From Candidatus Woesearchaeota archaeon (lineage in GTDB: Archaea > Nanobdellota > Nanobdellia > Woesearchaeales > JABIAG01), in NCBI GenBank assembly GCA_018653365.1, contig JABIAG010000001.1, positions 390,951-454,950 of the forward strand: a stretch of 64,000 nucleotides of DNA, read 5' to 3'. The notes below the pieces were generated by a model. It worked only from the letters and a program-made list of their open reading frames with translations. It searched no databases and was not told the DNA's origin. Positions 8,987-19,229 of the stretch are shown here, piece after piece; the first letter of the stretch is position 1, and every line of letters begins with the position of its first letter. The translations under genes and the position numbers were made by a program.

Positions 8987-10176
8987 GCAATCAAGACGAA
9001 AAGAAAAAACTAGTAAAAAAGGTCGAAGAATTGTTAAAAGGTTCTCCAGTAGTAGGAATCGTAAATATGCACGCACTTCCAACAGCACAATTACAAAGAA
9101 TGAGAGAAAAATTAAGAGGAAGTGTTGACCTATTCTTAACTAAAAAACGTCTTATTAGATTTGCACTAGAAAATGTAAAAGCCGAAAAAAAAGGAATTGA
9201 AGGACTAGAAGAATTCTTAAAAGGAATACCTGCATTATTACTCTCTAACGATAACCCATTCAAAGTTTTCTCAGTATTACAAAAAAATAAATCAAAAGCA
9301 GCTGCAAAAGGTGGCCAAATCGCACCAAATGACATAAAAATCCCTGCAGGAATGACACAATTCACTCCTGGACCGATCATAAGTGAGCTAGGTGCATTTG
9401 GACTAAAAACCAAAGTATCTGACGGAAAAATCGAAATACTTGAAGATGCAGTTGTAGTAAAAGAGGGTGAAGAAATAACCCAAGAAATCGCAGGATTACT
9501 TTCTAAAATGGGAATAGAACCAATGGAAATTGGCCTAGATTTAGTAGCAGTTTACGAAGCAGGACAAATATACAAAAAAGACGTACTTGCAATCGATGAA
9601 ACTGAATACGCAAACAATTTCACACAAGCACAAAGTTGGGCATTTAATCTAGCTGTAGAAGCCGGAATTATGACCACAGAAACAACAGAATTAATGATAC
9701 AAAAAGCAGCTCGAGAAGTAAAAGCTCTAGCTTTAGAAGCTAATATTTTAACTGATGAAACAAAAGAAGAAATCTTAGCAAAAGCAGAAGCACATGGACA
9801 AGCAGTTGGAAAAGATCTAAACTTGCCTGCTAAAGATGCAGTTAAAGAAGACAAACCTGAAGAAGCAAAGAAAGAAGAGCCAGTAAAGGAAGATCCTAAG
9901 GAAGAACCTGCAAAAGAAGAGAAAAAAGAAGCAGTTGAAGAACCTAAAAAGGAAGAAGCAAAAGAAGAAGCTAAAGTAGAAGATGTTAAGCCTGAAGAAG
10001 TAAAAGAAGAACCTAAACCTGAAGCACCAGTTGAAGAAGCTAAAACAGAAGAAAAACCTGTTGAAGAAAAAAAAGACGAAACCGATGAAAAAGTAGCAGG
10101 GATGGTAGATGCATGGAAGGATAAAGATAAACCTAAACCAACTGCAGAAGATATTATTAAAGACGCAAAAGAATAA
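8983..10176 (+). CDS. rpl10: Large subunit ribosomal protein L10/P0 (uL10) with long Lys/Glu-rich C-terminal tail
   Basis: [38 protein letters not shown]; position between L1 and L12. Confidence 0.93.
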   Translation: MSNQDEKKKLVKKVEELLKGSPVVGIVNMHALPTAQLQRMREKLRGSVDLFLTKKRLIRFALENVKAEKKGIEGLEEFLKGIPALLLSNDNPFKVFSVLQKNKSKAAAKGGQIAPNDIKIPAGMTQFTPGPIISELGAFGLKTKVSDGKIEILEDAVVVKEGEEITQEIAGLLSKMGIEPMEIGLDLVAVYEAGQIYKKDVLAIDETEYANNFTQAQSWAFNLAVEAGIMTTETTELMIQKAAREVKALALEANILTDETKEEILAKAEAHGQAVGKDLNLPAKDAVKEDKPEEAKKEEPVKEDPKEEPAKEEKKEAVEEPKKEEAKEEAKVEDVKPEEVKEEPKPEAPVEEAKTEEKPVEEKKDETDEKVAGMVDAWKDKDKPKPTAEDIIKDAKE

Positions 10177-10222
10177 CTTTTTAAAACTCAAATTCATAAT
10201 ACTTAATACGGAGGAAACAAAA

Positions 10223-10534
10223 ATGGAATATGTATATGCAGCAATGTTAATCCACAAAGCTGGTGGAAAAGTAGACGAAGCAACAGTGAAAAAAGTACTT
10301 GACGCAGCAGGTGTAAAAACCGATGATGCAAGAGTAAAAGCACTAGTTGCAGCTCTAGAAAATGTTAATATCGACGAAGCAATCGAAAAAGCGGCTGTAG
10401 CCGCTGCACCTGTTGCTGCTGTTGCAGCACCTGCAGAGGGTGAAGCAAAAGTAGAAGACAAAAAAGCAGATGCTGCCGAAGAAGCTAAAAAAGAAGAAGA
10501 AGCAGCAGCTGGTTTAGGCGCACTATTCGGTTAA
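10223..10534 (+). CDS. rpl12: Large subunit ribosomal protein P1/L12
   Basis: [31 protein letters not shown]...GLGALFG; gaggaaa SD; start refined from the ORF track. Confidence 0.95.
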   Translation: MEYVYAAMLIHKAGGKVDEATVKKVLDAAGVKTDDARVKALVAALENVNIDEAIEKAAVAAAPVAAVAAPAEGEAKVEDKKADAAEEAKKEEEAAAGLGALFG

Positions 10535-10537
10535 AAC

Positions 10538-10558
10538 GGGAAATTTTCCCATTTTTTT
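10538..10558 (+). terminator. Palindrome plus T-tract after L12
   Basis: gggaaattttcccattttttt directly after the stop. Confidence 0.5.
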
Positions 10559-10604
10559 ATTTTAACCAAATAAACTTCAAAAATAACTTAAAAAGTGATG
10601 TAGA

Positions 10605-11591
10605 GTGGAACAACAAAAGAAGAATCTTTTGAGCCCAGACAAAACGTCAGGACAACAAAAGGAAAAGCGAGAGGGCGAACAAAAAGAACGACCAAAATCT
10701 GAAGAACATGCTCAAACTAGTTCCAACGCGAATTCTCAAACAAATTTAACTCAAGTTAATGCAGAAATTAAAGAATTAAAACAAAAACTTGACGAAATTA
10801 ATGAAGTAAAAGAAAAGTGGTACACAAAAAAAGAAGAAGTATCTAAAAAAATAGTGGCATTAATCACTTCAGTTAAAAGTTCTAAAACTGAACGAAATAA
10901 AGCAACAAATGAAGTAAAACAATCAAAACAAGAAAGAAACAAACTAAATTCTCAAATAAAAACAAAATTAGCTGAACTGAAAATCCTTAATGAGAAAAAA
11001 CGAGAAATGTTACAAAAATTAGGCATAAAAGAAAATCCTACTAAAATAAAAGCTCAAATACAAGGAATTGAAACTAAACTTGAAACTGAGGTAATGAGCT
11101 TTGAAAAAGAAAAAGTTCTAAATAAACAAATTAAAGATTTAAAGAAACAAATCGAGGGCAGTCAAGAAATTACTGCTGTTTTGAATCAAGTAAACGCAAA
11201 GAAGAAAGAATTAGACCAAATAAGAGCTAAAGCAGAACAAAAACACAAAAATGTTCAAACAAAAGCACATTCCTCTCAAGAGAAACATGAAAACTTAATG
11301 GCATCATCAAAAGAAATTGATGCACTAAAATTAAAAGAAGAAGAAGCTTATAAACACTTCTTCAAATATAAAGGTGAATTTACTGAAGTAAACAATCAAC
11401 TAAAAGACAAGTTACAAACACTTAACAAACTAACAGGAAAAGCAAACCAACAAAATAAAGCAAAAAAAGCAAGAAAAGAAAATCAACAAAATAAAGAACT
11501 TAAAGAAAAAGAAAGAGATGTAGAAGAAAAAATAAAGAAAAAACAAAAATTAACAACAGAAGATTTACTAGTATTTCAAGGAAAGCAGTAA
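10605..11591 (+). CDS. Archaeal coiled-coil protein (COG1340-like), GTG start
   Basis: About 300 aa of Lys/Glu heptads; GTG at 10605. Confidence 0.6.
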   Translation: MEQQKKNLLSPDKTSGQQKEKREGEQKERPKSEEHAQTSSNANSQTNLTQVNAEIKELKQKLDEINEVKEKWYTKKEEVSKKIVALITSVKSSKTERNKATNEVKQSKQERNKLNSQIKTKLAELKILNEKKREMLQKLGIKENPTKIKAQIQGIETKLETEVMSFEKEKVLNKQIKDLKKQIEGSQEITAVLNQVNAKKKELDQIRAKAEQKHKNVQTKAHSSQEKHENLMASSKEIDALKLKEEEAYKHFFKYKGEFTEVNNQLKDKLQTLNKLTGKANQQNKAKKARKENQQNKELKEKERDVEEKIKKKQKLTTEDLLVFQGKQ

Positions 11592-11677
11592 AACTTTGAT
11601 TCTTAATTGGTTTTGTTATTACTGCACAGACACAATACTCAATAACCTTTATAACTTGATTTGGCTTTTCGTTCTTA

Positions 11678-12937
11678 ATGAAAGATACTTATACTTTTGA
11701 AACAAAAGGTCGGGCGAGGAAGGATATTCTAAAATTTGGCCTAAGTCACCTGTACAAACCTGCGTCAGAAGCTAAAGTTCTAACTCTAATGGGACATGAA
11801 CGAACAGAATTAGAAACTATGTGGGTTCCTATGGGGATTCAACCAGAAAATATCACTGTGGTGGAAGAAGATCCGAACGTTCATGCTTTGATTAAGAAAA
11901 GAATTCCTGAAGTAAACTTAATTGAAAAACCCGTAAATTTATTGGAATATTTAATACAAGTTCCAACTCAATTTGATTTTATGAACCTTGACACAATGAA
12001 TCAGTTTTCTTTTGATGAAAGAGACTTGATAAGATGTATCGCATATAGACAACTTTTAAGAGATAATGGGATTCTTGCAACCTGGTTTGTAGGTCATAGA
12101 GAACACGGGTATGCTTCAACATGGTATAAACAGACTTATAGAGAAAATAGGCATTTAAGAAATGTAGAGGGTTATGAGAGTAAGATTAAAGGAAGATCGG
12201 ATGCTATCTCTGGAGCAATTGTTTCAATAATGATTGATGGAATAACGAATGGTCAAGCACATCCTTTTGTAAATGCGGGGTCAAGAAAAAGAGTATATGA
12301 AAAATTACTTTCAGCAAAGCCTGAAGTGCAAAAAGTGTTAAGGGAGGGTTTTTCTTTAGATGGATTACATTCTTCTTTAGGACTTCATATAGCGCAAAAA
12401 ATGCTTCGAAAACTGGTTGTTGCTCAAAACATAGTTTCTCCTGATTTAATTGTAGAATTGCTTTATTATCAAGGGATAGGTGCCTACTTTTGCGATGCCC
12501 AAGATAGACTGAGATATGTAAGTGATAAGGGAACTCCCATGTTTGTAGATATGTTTCGCTTTTCAAGACAAGATTTCAAAGATTTAGTGAGTGCGCAACG
12601 TCAAAAGAAAAAAGTAGTTTTTAATCTTAACTATGCTGCTTTAGATCAAAGACAGGTTAGTATGAGGGTAGCACAATTTAATAGATATAGAAAACTTTGT
12701 TTTTCAAAAGGGATGATCCCGCGAAGAGATATTCGTGAGAATAAGTCAGGTAAACAAAAGAAGAAAAAACAAAAGAAATCTCAACCAGTAGAGTTAACTG
12801 AAACTGACTTAAATATTGTGGACCAACAAATAAGGGAGGGCAAAGGTTCAGTAGAAATAGCGATTCAATTTCCTGGGATAACTTGGCAAAAAATTGCAGC
12901 AAGAAAAAATGTTTTGAACAAGCAACAAAACCAGTAA
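11678..12937 (+). CDS. Methyltransferase-like Rossmann-fold protein with C-terminal HTH-like segment
   Basis: KVLTLMGHE, ITVVEEDPNV, FDFMNLDTM, LLRDNGILATWF order resembles class I MTases; C-term VDQQIREGKGSVEIAIQFPGITWQKIAARK. Confidence 0.5.
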   Translation: MKDTYTFETKGRARKDILKFGLSHLYKPASEAKVLTLMGHERTELETMWVPMGIQPENITVVEEDPNVHALIKKRIPEVNLIEKPVNLLEYLIQVPTQFDFMNLDTMNQFSFDERDLIRCIAYRQLLRDNGILATWFVGHREHGYASTWYKQTYRENRHLRNVEGYESKIKGRSDAISGAIVSIMIDGITNGQAHPFVNAGSRKRVYEKLLSAKPEVQKVLREGFSLDGLHSSLGLHIAQKMLRKLVVAQNIVSPDLIVELLYYQGIGAYFCDAQDRLRYVSDKGTPMFVDMFRFSRQDFKDLVSAQRQKKKVVFNLNYAALDQRQVSMRVAQFNRYRKLCFSKGMIPRRDIRENKSGKQKKKKQKKSQPVELTETDLNIVDQQIREGKGSVEIAIQFPGITWQKIAARKNVLNKQQNQ

Positions 12938-12972
12938 ACTTTATAATTCTAAATATATTAAATTGTTATGAA

Positions 12973-13350
12973 ATGGTTGATAGTGAATGCAGTTATAATC
13001 CAGGGGAAGTGTTACGTCGAGCAAGAATGATTCTTGCCCGAAGAGGAGATTCAGGTAAGATCCGAGATGATACTGGGTTAACAGTAGTGACTGCATTTTA
13101 TGGAGGAGAACTCTACATCACGGAAATGGAACAACGTGTTTTTACCTTTAAAGGATGGGACTTTAGTCCAAAAGGAAAAAAAGCAAGAAGACATAAAACA
13201 ATACGTGAAGTAACCATTGGACTGGTATGTGATGAAGATGAAGTAGTATTTAGAACAACAAATTATCCTGATAGTAGTGATGTATACGTTCCTGGAAGTT
13301 GGCAAGAATCCTTAAACGAAACTTACAAAGAAGTAACAGGAAAAACATAA
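12973..13350 (+). CDS. Hypothetical protein (125 aa)
   Basis: ATG at 12973 (MVDSECSYNPGEVLRRARMILARRGD). Confidence 0.55.
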   Translation: MVDSECSYNPGEVLRRARMILARRGDSGKIRDDTGLTVVTAFYGGELYITEMEQRVFTFKGWDFSPKGKKARRHKTIREVTIGLVCDEDEVVFRTTNYPDSSDVYVPGSWQESLNETYKEVTGKT

Positions 13351-13355
13351 AATAA

Positions 13356-13568
13356 TTATTCTTTTTTATCAGAAGGTTCAGTATTTGTTTTTTCCATGTA
13401 ACCACAACTACCGCAAGTCTTACGATCTTTATGATTAGCTAAAAAAATACCTGGACCACACTTAGGACAAAAAGGATTCTTTCTCTTTAAAGGTTCGCCA
13501 GCTTCATACTTTTCCCATCTTTTAGAAGGATTGCCTTTTTTTACTACAGGTTGTTTATCGTCAGCCAT
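13356..13568 (-). CDS. rps27ae: Small subunit ribosomal protein S27Ae (eS31)
   Basis: [27 protein letters not shown] zinc motif. Confidence 0.93.
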   Translation of the reverse strand: MADDKQPVVKKGNPSKRWEKYEAGEPLKRKNPFCPKCGPGIFLANHKDRKTCGSCGYMEKTNTEPSDKKE

Positions 13569-13972
13569 TATTCATCACCTTTTGCTTCTTCTTTTGCAGG
13601 TTCTTCTGCTGGTTTTTCCTCTGCTTTCTCTTCTGCAGGTTTAGCTTCAGTAGCAGGCTCTGCAGGTTTTGCAGCTGCTTCTTCAGCTTTTTTCAATTTT
13701 TCTTCAATTTTCTTATGCATTAAGTAACCCTCAATTCTTTCAAGGTCTTCTTTTTTATTATAAGCTAAAATTTCAACACTTGCAATATTAGATTTAAATT
13801 TAGGAATAATTTCACGAACAACACTTAGGTCTTCTTTACATTTAAGTTGAGAACATAATTCTTTTTTAACAGCTTCTTTACTTGGAACTGCACCCTCAAA
13901 ACTCATGTCTAGTCTGTATTCTTTTCTTCCCAATAATTCATTATTTGTTTCTTTTTTATTTAGAATATTCAT
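13568..13972 (-). CDS. rps24e: Small subunit ribosomal protein S24e with acidic/Ala/Pro-rich tail
   Basis: [28 protein letters not shown]; synteny with S27ae and Spt4. Confidence 0.92.
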   Translation of the reverse strand: MNILNKKETNNELLGRKEYRLDMSFEGAVPSKEAVKKELCSQLKCKEDLSVVREIIPKFKSNIASVEILAYNKKEDLERIEGYLMHKKIEEKLKKAEEAAAKPAEPATEAKPAEEKAEEKPAEEPAKEEAKGDE

Positions 13973-13974
13973 AT

Positions 13975-14163
13975 TTAATTCACCTTAATGGCATAATCGC
14001 CTTTTGCTTCAACACCCATTTCTTTAGCAATATCAGATTTAACAGGATCAAGAATGTAAATTTTACCTTTCCAACTATTTGAAAAGCCAGTACCTTTACA
14101 AAGTGGACACTGACTACCTTCAACAAAAATTCTACATTTTTTACAAGCTTTTAGTTTAACCAT
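13975..14163 (-). CDS. spt4: Transcription elongation factor Spt4 (RpoE2)
   Basis: ACKKCRIFVEGSQCPLCKG...WKGKIYILDPVKSDIAKEMG; start refined to 14163. Confidence 0.93.
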   Translation of the reverse strand: MVKLKACKKCRIFVEGSQCPLCKGTGFSNSWKGKIYILDPVKSDIAKEMGVEAKGDYAIKVN

Positions 14164-14164
14164 T

Positions 14165-14731
14165 TTATTTCTTTTTCTCCTCTTTTGGTTCTTCTTTAGC
14201 TTCTTTCTTCTCATTCCACTCAGGTTTTCCTAAACCTTGTTGTCTCATGGTAAGACCAATTTTTGGATTAGTAATATCTTTATATGAAACTGCAATAATT
14301 CGAGCTCTACACTCATCACCAATTTTCAAACTTCTATTAGATTCTTTACCTTGTAATACCTTATCTTTTCCAAAGCTAACAAAGTCATCCATTGTTTGAG
14401 AAATGTGAATCATTCCCTCAATTGGACCAAGAGTAATAAATGCTCCAAAATCAGCTAGGTCTTTAATCTTACCTGTAATAACTTCTTGTAATTCTGGTTT
14501 GAAAGTAATAATTTTAAATTGGGTATCAAAATAAGATGCGCCATCACCAGGAACAATAATTCCTTCACCGATTTCAACAACATCTACAACATCAATAACA
14601 ATCCCCAAATCTTGAGAAATAAATCCGTCATATTTTTTCTTAATTTGTTGAATCAAAGCAGACTTAGTATTATCACCAAATAGTTTAGGTGGAACACGGA
14701 TGTGATCTTTTAATTTCATTTCGTAGTACAT
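14165..14731 (-). CDS. rpoE1: DNA-directed RNA polymerase subunit E' (Rpb7-like)
   Basis: MYYEMKLKDHIRVPPKLFG; GEGIIVPGDGASYFDTQFKIITFKPELQEVITGKI; S1 domain. Confidence 0.94.
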   Translation of the reverse strand: MYYEMKLKDHIRVPPKLFGDNTKSALIQQIKKKYDGFISQDLGIVIDVVDVVEIGEGIIVPGDGASYFDTQFKIITFKPELQEVITGKIKDLADFGAFITLGPIEGMIHISQTMDDFVSFGKDKVLQGKESNRSLKIGDECRARIIAVSYKDITNPKIGLTMRQQGLGKPEWNEKKEAKEEPKEEKKK

Positions 14732-14785
14732 CTTTTATAAAACCTCAAGAGAAAGGGATAGTAAAGTGTTTTTAAAGCTTTCGCT

Positions 14786-15805
14786 TTAATCATAAGCATT
14801 CTTCACAATTTCTTTCATAGCCTTGTTTTTATCATAAGCAGCCCTGATTGGATCAAGAATTACATTAATTTCTTTAGCAATAGCCTGTTTTAGGTCCATT
14901 GGGTGTAAATCCTTAGCTACAAATGCTTTTTCTAGTTCATCATAAGTACTAAATTCTAGGTTTCCCCCAAATTTTTCAGGACGTTCAATAAGTAATGTGG
15001 ACTTGTTAGGAAAAACAACACTTCGAGCAAAAGCTAAAACTCCATTATCTTCAACTTTGCCCTCTTCGCAAAAGGCCTTATTTAGTTTCTTCTTAACATC
15101 TTCTGCAGAATCAAATAAATCAATCTTAGATGCAGCTTCAGAAGAGCTCATTTTGCCACCCGAAAGTCCAGGAAGCATAGGATTCATAAGATGAATTCTT
15201 TTCTTGTATCCAATTTGAGGAAGAAATTCTCTAGCAAACATGAAGATTTTTCTTTGATCCACACCACCAAACTGCGCATCAACATCTAAATATTGTTCAT
15301 CTAATGATTGAAGAATAGGATAAATCAATCCAGATAATTTAGGACTTTCAACTTGTTTAACAACTTCCGCTCCTGCACGAGTACAATCTCTTGTTGATGA
15401 GAGTGCAGCAATTTTATACATATCAAGAGTGTAATCTTTTTCTAACTGAAATGAACTACCTCTAACAAAGTTAAGTTTTTCAACACTAGCACCTAAAGAT
15501 TTCAGTGCTTCTTTAATGATAAACTCATAATATTGAGTTCTTAATTCTAATTGTTCCCAGGTAGACTTCATATTATCAAGAAATGCGTGAATGTCAGCTA
15601 GTAAGATGGTAACTTTACATCCTGCTTTAAGAAAATCAGAAATTTTAGTTAAAGGGATCAAGTAACCAGTATGAATTCTTCCAGTAGTAGCCATACCAAT
15701 ATAAACCTTTAAATCTCGTTCATCAAGTAATGTTTTAAGTTCATCATTACCAACAACTTCTTGAAGGTTACGTGTGATTAAATCAAATTTTTCTTCTGAG
15801 TTCAT
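14786..15805 (-). CDS. tyrS: Tyrosyl-tRNA synthetase
   Basis: [48 protein letters not shown]. Confidence 0.94.
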   Translation of the reverse strand: MNSEEKFDLITRNLQEVVGNDELKTLLDERDLKVYIGMATTGRIHTGYLIPLTKISDFLKAGCKVTILLADIHAFLDNMKSTWEQLELRTQYYEFIIKEALKSLGASVEKLNFVRGSSFQLEKDYTLDMYKIAALSSTRDCTRAGAEVVKQVESPKLSGLIYPILQSLDEQYLDVDAQFGGVDQRKIFMFAREFLPQIGYKKRIHLMNPMLPGLSGGKMSSSEAASKIDLFDSAEDVKKKLNKAFCEEGKVEDNGVLAFARSVVFPNKSTLLIERPEKFGGNLEFSTYDELEKAFVAKDLHPMDLKQAIAKEINVILDPIRAAYDKNKAMKEIVKNAYD

Positions 15806-15840
15806 ACTAGCAGGATTGAGTCAAGATATATAAATATTTG

Positions 15841-15860
15841 GGTAAAGTATGGAAATCTTT
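15841..15860 (+). repeat. Direct repeat copy 1 (ggtaaagtatggaaatcttt)
   Basis: Identical 20-mer also at 16545-16564, flanking one CDS. Confidence 0.7.
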
Positions 15861-15894
15861 TTATTTTTTAGAATTAAAAAATGAAAATAAAAAA

Positions 15895-16479
15895 TTATTC
15901 TTCAACAGAGACTGGGTTTTCGGGATTCTTTCCACGAACCACTCTTCTTCCGAGTTGCCAGGCCTTTTTACCGGCTTCTGTAAGCGCATCATATGCTAAA
16001 CATGAAACTATGGCTCCAACTGCTGCATAAGCTAGTCCTTCTGGACTGATACTTACTGTGGGGTTGTCTTTGAAAACGTCAAAAGCTTTGGTTGCCATCT
16101 CTTGATCAAAATATCTGATAAATTCGACTGGTTTTTCAAACATTCCTGCATTTTGTAAAGCATCTACAGCTTCTCTAAGAAATTGATACCTTTCATTTGT
16201 GTTAGCAATTAGATCGCCTTCTTGACTAATTACTTGGTTTGCATTAGTTCGAAATATATCGATTAGCATATCAAGACTTCCGTCACAAAGACTGTTAGCT
16301 CTTGATTGCCAATTATCGACTAATTTGCCAAGTTCTTGAGCTCCACCATCTAGTCTTTGAATGTATTGTGCAATAAAACCGGGAATTGCTCCACCCGCAG
16401 TGCCGCCGAGGATTCCACAAGCCAATACTCTACCTTCGTGACCTTTTCTTGCAATATAATTTTTAATTGGTTTAATCAT
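15895..16479 (-). CDS. Hypothetical protein with Gly/Ala-rich membrane-like segments
   Basis: VLACGILGGTAGGAIPGFIAQYIQ and LAYAAVGAIVSCLAYDAL. Confidence 0.6.
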   Translation of the reverse strand: MIKPIKNYIARKGHEGRVLACGILGGTAGGAIPGFIAQYIQRLDGGAQELGKLVDNWQSRANSLCDGSLDMLIDIFRTNANQVISQEGDLIANTNERYQFLREAVDALQNAGMFEKPVEFIRYFDQEMATKAFDVFKDNPTVSISPEGLAYAAVGAIVSCLAYDALTEAGKKAWQLGRRVVRGKNPENPVSVEE

Positions 16480-16544
16480 TTGTATTCACCACTGTCTAGT
16501 AAGTATAACTTATATTTAAATGTTTTGTTTTTTGTGGGTATTTG

Positions 16545-16564
16545 GGTAAAGTATGGAAATCTTT
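16545..16564 (+). repeat. Direct repeat copy 2 (ggtaaagtatggaaatcttt)
   Basis: Matches 15841-15860. Confidence 0.7.
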
Positions 16565-16593
16565 AAAATAAACTCTGGATTACGGATGAGAAT

Positions 16594-16992
16594 ATGAAAG
16601 AAAGTGACTTACCAAGACGAGTTAGAACCATTCTCCCAGGAGTAGCACTGAGTTCTCTTCTTCCGTGCGATAGAGCAGAGATTAAAGTAACTGATTGGAG
16701 TTCAGAATTAGTTTATGTTGGGGGAAAATGGCAAGGAAATTTAGTTGTATCACCAAAATTAACTGGACAAGGATTACTAGATCAACCAAGACAATACAGA
16801 ATTGAGACAGAAATAAGAGATTATCAACCCTTAAGAGCTGACAAGTTTTCATTATTAGACAAATTTGGAGCTTGGTGCGCAAACCAACAAAATGCTATTT
16901 CAAAAAAAATTGATACGTGGGGAAGAGAAGCTAGACTAGGCAAAGGTACTGTTGTTGTCTCATACAGATTATTGCGATCTTTTTTGCCTTAA
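16594..16992 (+). CDS. Hypothetical protein
   Basis: ATG with aaaatat leader; overlaps the convergent PIN gene by about 60 nt. Confidence 0.5.
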   Translation: MKESDLPRRVRTILPGVALSSLLPCDRAEIKVTDWSSELVYVGGKWQGNLVVSPKLTGQGLLDQPRQYRIETEIRDYQPLRADKFSLLDKFGAWCANQQNAISKKIDTWGREARLGKGTVVVSYRLLRSFLP

Positions 16993-17311
16993 GACGTTGT
17001 TTTAGAACCATGTCCTGGGTACAAACAAACGTGTTCTCATCAGCTAATTCTACAATAAGATCATCCACTAATCCTGCGTCTGTTTTGATGAGATTAACTT
17101 TTCCTTCAATAAGCTGAAGCGCTAATTTAGCCGCCACTTTATCTTTACCTTTTTGTTCTTCAATAATCTTATTCAATTCCATTATTGTTTTATCTAATAT
17201 GAATAATTCATATGGATGTTGCATAATACGCTTAATCTCTGAGAATATATCTATCTTAAACTGTGCAGGAATTAGTAAAAAGTTAGTGTCGATGATGACT
17301 TTCTTTTTCAT
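16931..17311 (-). CDS. Fcf1/Utp24-like PIN-domain protein
   Basis: KKVIIDTNFLLIPAQFKIDIFSEIKRI; DDLIVELADENTFVCTQDMVLKQRLKAK. Confidence 0.85.
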   Translation of the reverse strand: MKKKVIIDTNFLLIPAQFKIDIFSEIKRIMQHPYELFILDKTIMELNKIIEEQKGKDKVAAKLALQLIEGKVNLIKTDAGLVDDLIVELADENTFVCTQDMVLKQRLKAKKIAIICMRQQQYLCLV

Positions 17312-17363
17312 AAACAAGAAGGAAACAATAAACTATATAAAGAATTCGATTGTAATATTAAGT

Positions 17364-17771
17364 ATGACATACGAGTTTTTAGAACACACAGCAGACATAA
17401 AGTTTCGAGCTAAAGGTAAAAGTATAGAGGAAGTATTCAAAGAGTCAGCAATGGCACTAAAAGAAACAATGACCAAAGGAACAGAAATAAAAAAAATAGA
17501 AGAAAAAGATGTTGGAGTTGAAGGAAAAGACTACGAATCAATGTTAAGAAACTTTTTAGAAGAATTCTTATTCTTATTTGATGCAGAAGACTTTATTTTG
17601 TCAGACGTTACAGAAGTTATGATTGATGGATTCAGACTGGTAGCAACTGTTAAGGGGGATATAATAGATAATTACAAACTAACAAATGATGTTAAAGCAA
17701 TAACTTATAATGAAATGTACGTAAAAGAAACAGAAAAAGGATGGGAAGCACAAGTAGTGCTAGATGTATAA
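17364..17771 (+). CDS. Archease
   Basis: MTYEFLEHTADIKFRAKGKSIEEVFKESAMAL; overlaps the region upstream of RtcB. Confidence 0.93.
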   Translation: MTYEFLEHTADIKFRAKGKSIEEVFKESAMALKETMTKGTEIKKIEEKDVGVEGKDYESMLRNFLEEFLFLFDAEDFILSDVTEVMIDGFRLVATVKGDIIDNYKLTNDVKAITYNEMYVKETEKGWEAQVVLDV

Positions 17772-17773
17772 AA

Positions 17774-19189
17774 ATGGAAATCAAAAAAATATCCGAATAC
17801 GAATGGGAAATACCAAAAACTGGAAAAATGAACGTACCAGGAAGAATTTATGCTAGCGAGAAATTAATAAGTTTGATCAAACAAGACAAATCACTAGAAC
17901 AGGTAAGTAATGTAGCACAACTACCCGGAATAATCAATGCATCAATAGCAATGCCCGATGCACACCAGGGATATGGATTTTCAATAGGTGGAGTGGCAGC
18001 ATTTGGCATGGAAGACGGAATCATAACTCCTGGAGGGGTGGGATTTGACATAAACTGCGGAGTAAGAATACTTGCAACAGATATTACTGTAGAAGACATG
18101 ATAAAAAAGAAAAAAGAAATCTTACATGATATATTCAGAGAGGTTCCATCGGGAGTTGGAAGAGGACATAAAGAAAAATTATCCATAGAAGAACTAGAAA
18201 ACGTTTTGAAAAAAGGAGTAAACTGGGCAATCGAAAAAAGATTTGGAGTTAAAGAAGATGCAGATCGATGTGAAGAAAACGGATGCATGCAAAATGCTAA
18301 CCCTGCAGACGTTTCCCAAAAAGCAAAATCAAGAGGTCTAGGACAATTAGGCACAATGGGTGCTGGAAATCACTTTTTAGAGATACAAGAAGTAGATGAA
18401 GTATTTGACGATGAAGTCGCTAAAACCTTCGGAGTAGAGAAAGGAAAAGTTGTAATTATGATACACTCAGGCTCTCGAGGATTAGGGCACCAAGTAGCAT
18501 CAGATTTCATTCGAGAAATGGAAAACAAATATGGAAATGAAAACCTGCCAGATAGAGAGTTAATCAACGCTCCAATAAATTCAGAGCTGGGTAAGAAATA
18601 TTTGTCAGCAATGAATTGTGCAGTGAACTTCGCATTCTGTAATCGACAATTAATGATGCACTATGTACGAGAGGTGTTAAAGAAACACTTTCCTTCAAGT
18701 AAAAACCATTTAGTATATGATGTATGTCATAATATAGCAAAAATAGAGGAACACTCGGTTAATGGTGAAATGAAAAAGGTATGTGTGCACAGAAAGGGGG
18801 CAACAAGATCATTTGGACCCGGACGAATAGAGGTACCTGAAGTATACCGTTCTGTAGGACAACCAGTAATCATGCCCGGAAGCATGGGAACATTTTCATA
18901 CTTATTAGTTGGAACCAAGAAATCAGAAGAACTCGCTTTTGGTTCAACTGCACATGGGGCAGGGAGAGTAATGTCAAGATCACAAGCAATGAGAGAGATA
19001 AAAGGCGAAGATGTTAGAAAAGAATTATGTGATTGCGGAATAGATTTAGAAGCAGGTTCGTTAAAAGGAGTTGCAGAAGAAGCACCCGCAGTATACAAAG
19101 ACATAGATGAAGTAATAAAAGTAAGTGACTCAGTCGGATTAGCAAAAAAAGTAGTGCGCCTGAAACCTTTAGCAGTGATGAAGGGATAA
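17774..19189 (+). CDS. rtcB: RNA-splicing ligase RtcB
   Basis: MPDAHQGYGFSIGGVAAF, GGVGFDINCGVR, GTMGAGNHFLEIQ, VMPGSMGTFSYLL. Confidence 0.96.
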   Translation: MEIKKISEYEWEIPKTGKMNVPGRIYASEKLISLIKQDKSLEQVSNVAQLPGIINASIAMPDAHQGYGFSIGGVAAFGMEDGIITPGGVGFDINCGVRILATDITVEDMIKKKKEILHDIFREVPSGVGRGHKEKLSIEELENVLKKGVNWAIEKRFGVKEDADRCEENGCMQNANPADVSQKAKSRGLGQLGTMGAGNHFLEIQEVDEVFDDEVAKTFGVEKGKVVIMIHSGSRGLGHQVASDFIREMENKYGNENLPDRELINAPINSELGKKYLSAMNCAVNFAFCNRQLMMHYVREVLKKHFPSSKNHLVYDVCHNIAKIEEHSVNGEMKKVCVHRKGATRSFGPGRIEVPEVYRSVGQPVIMPGSMGTFSYLLVGTKKSEELAFGSTAHGAGRVMSRSQAMREIKGEDVRKELCDCGIDLEAGSLKGVAEEAPAVYKDIDEVIKVSDSVGLAKKVVRLKPLAVMKG

Positions 19190-19229
19190 GACAACAAAGA
19201 TTTTTAAAGTATTAAATTCTTCTAACTTT

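Noticed and set aside
8991-9413. 140-aa minus-strand ORF
   Set aside because: Antisense to ribosomal L10, no independent motif or promoter.
9817-10461. 214-aa minus-strand ORF (F/C-rich)
   Set aside because: Antisense shadow of the L10 Lys/Glu tail and L12; Phe-rich composition is the complement of GAA/AAA codons.
8341-10534. Search for L11 or NusG next to L1
   Set aside because: No such ORF in the flanks; absence from this locus does not show absence from the genome.
17848-18354. 168-aa minus-strand ORF (and 18370-18567, 18727-19197)
   Set aside because: Antisense shadows of rtcB.
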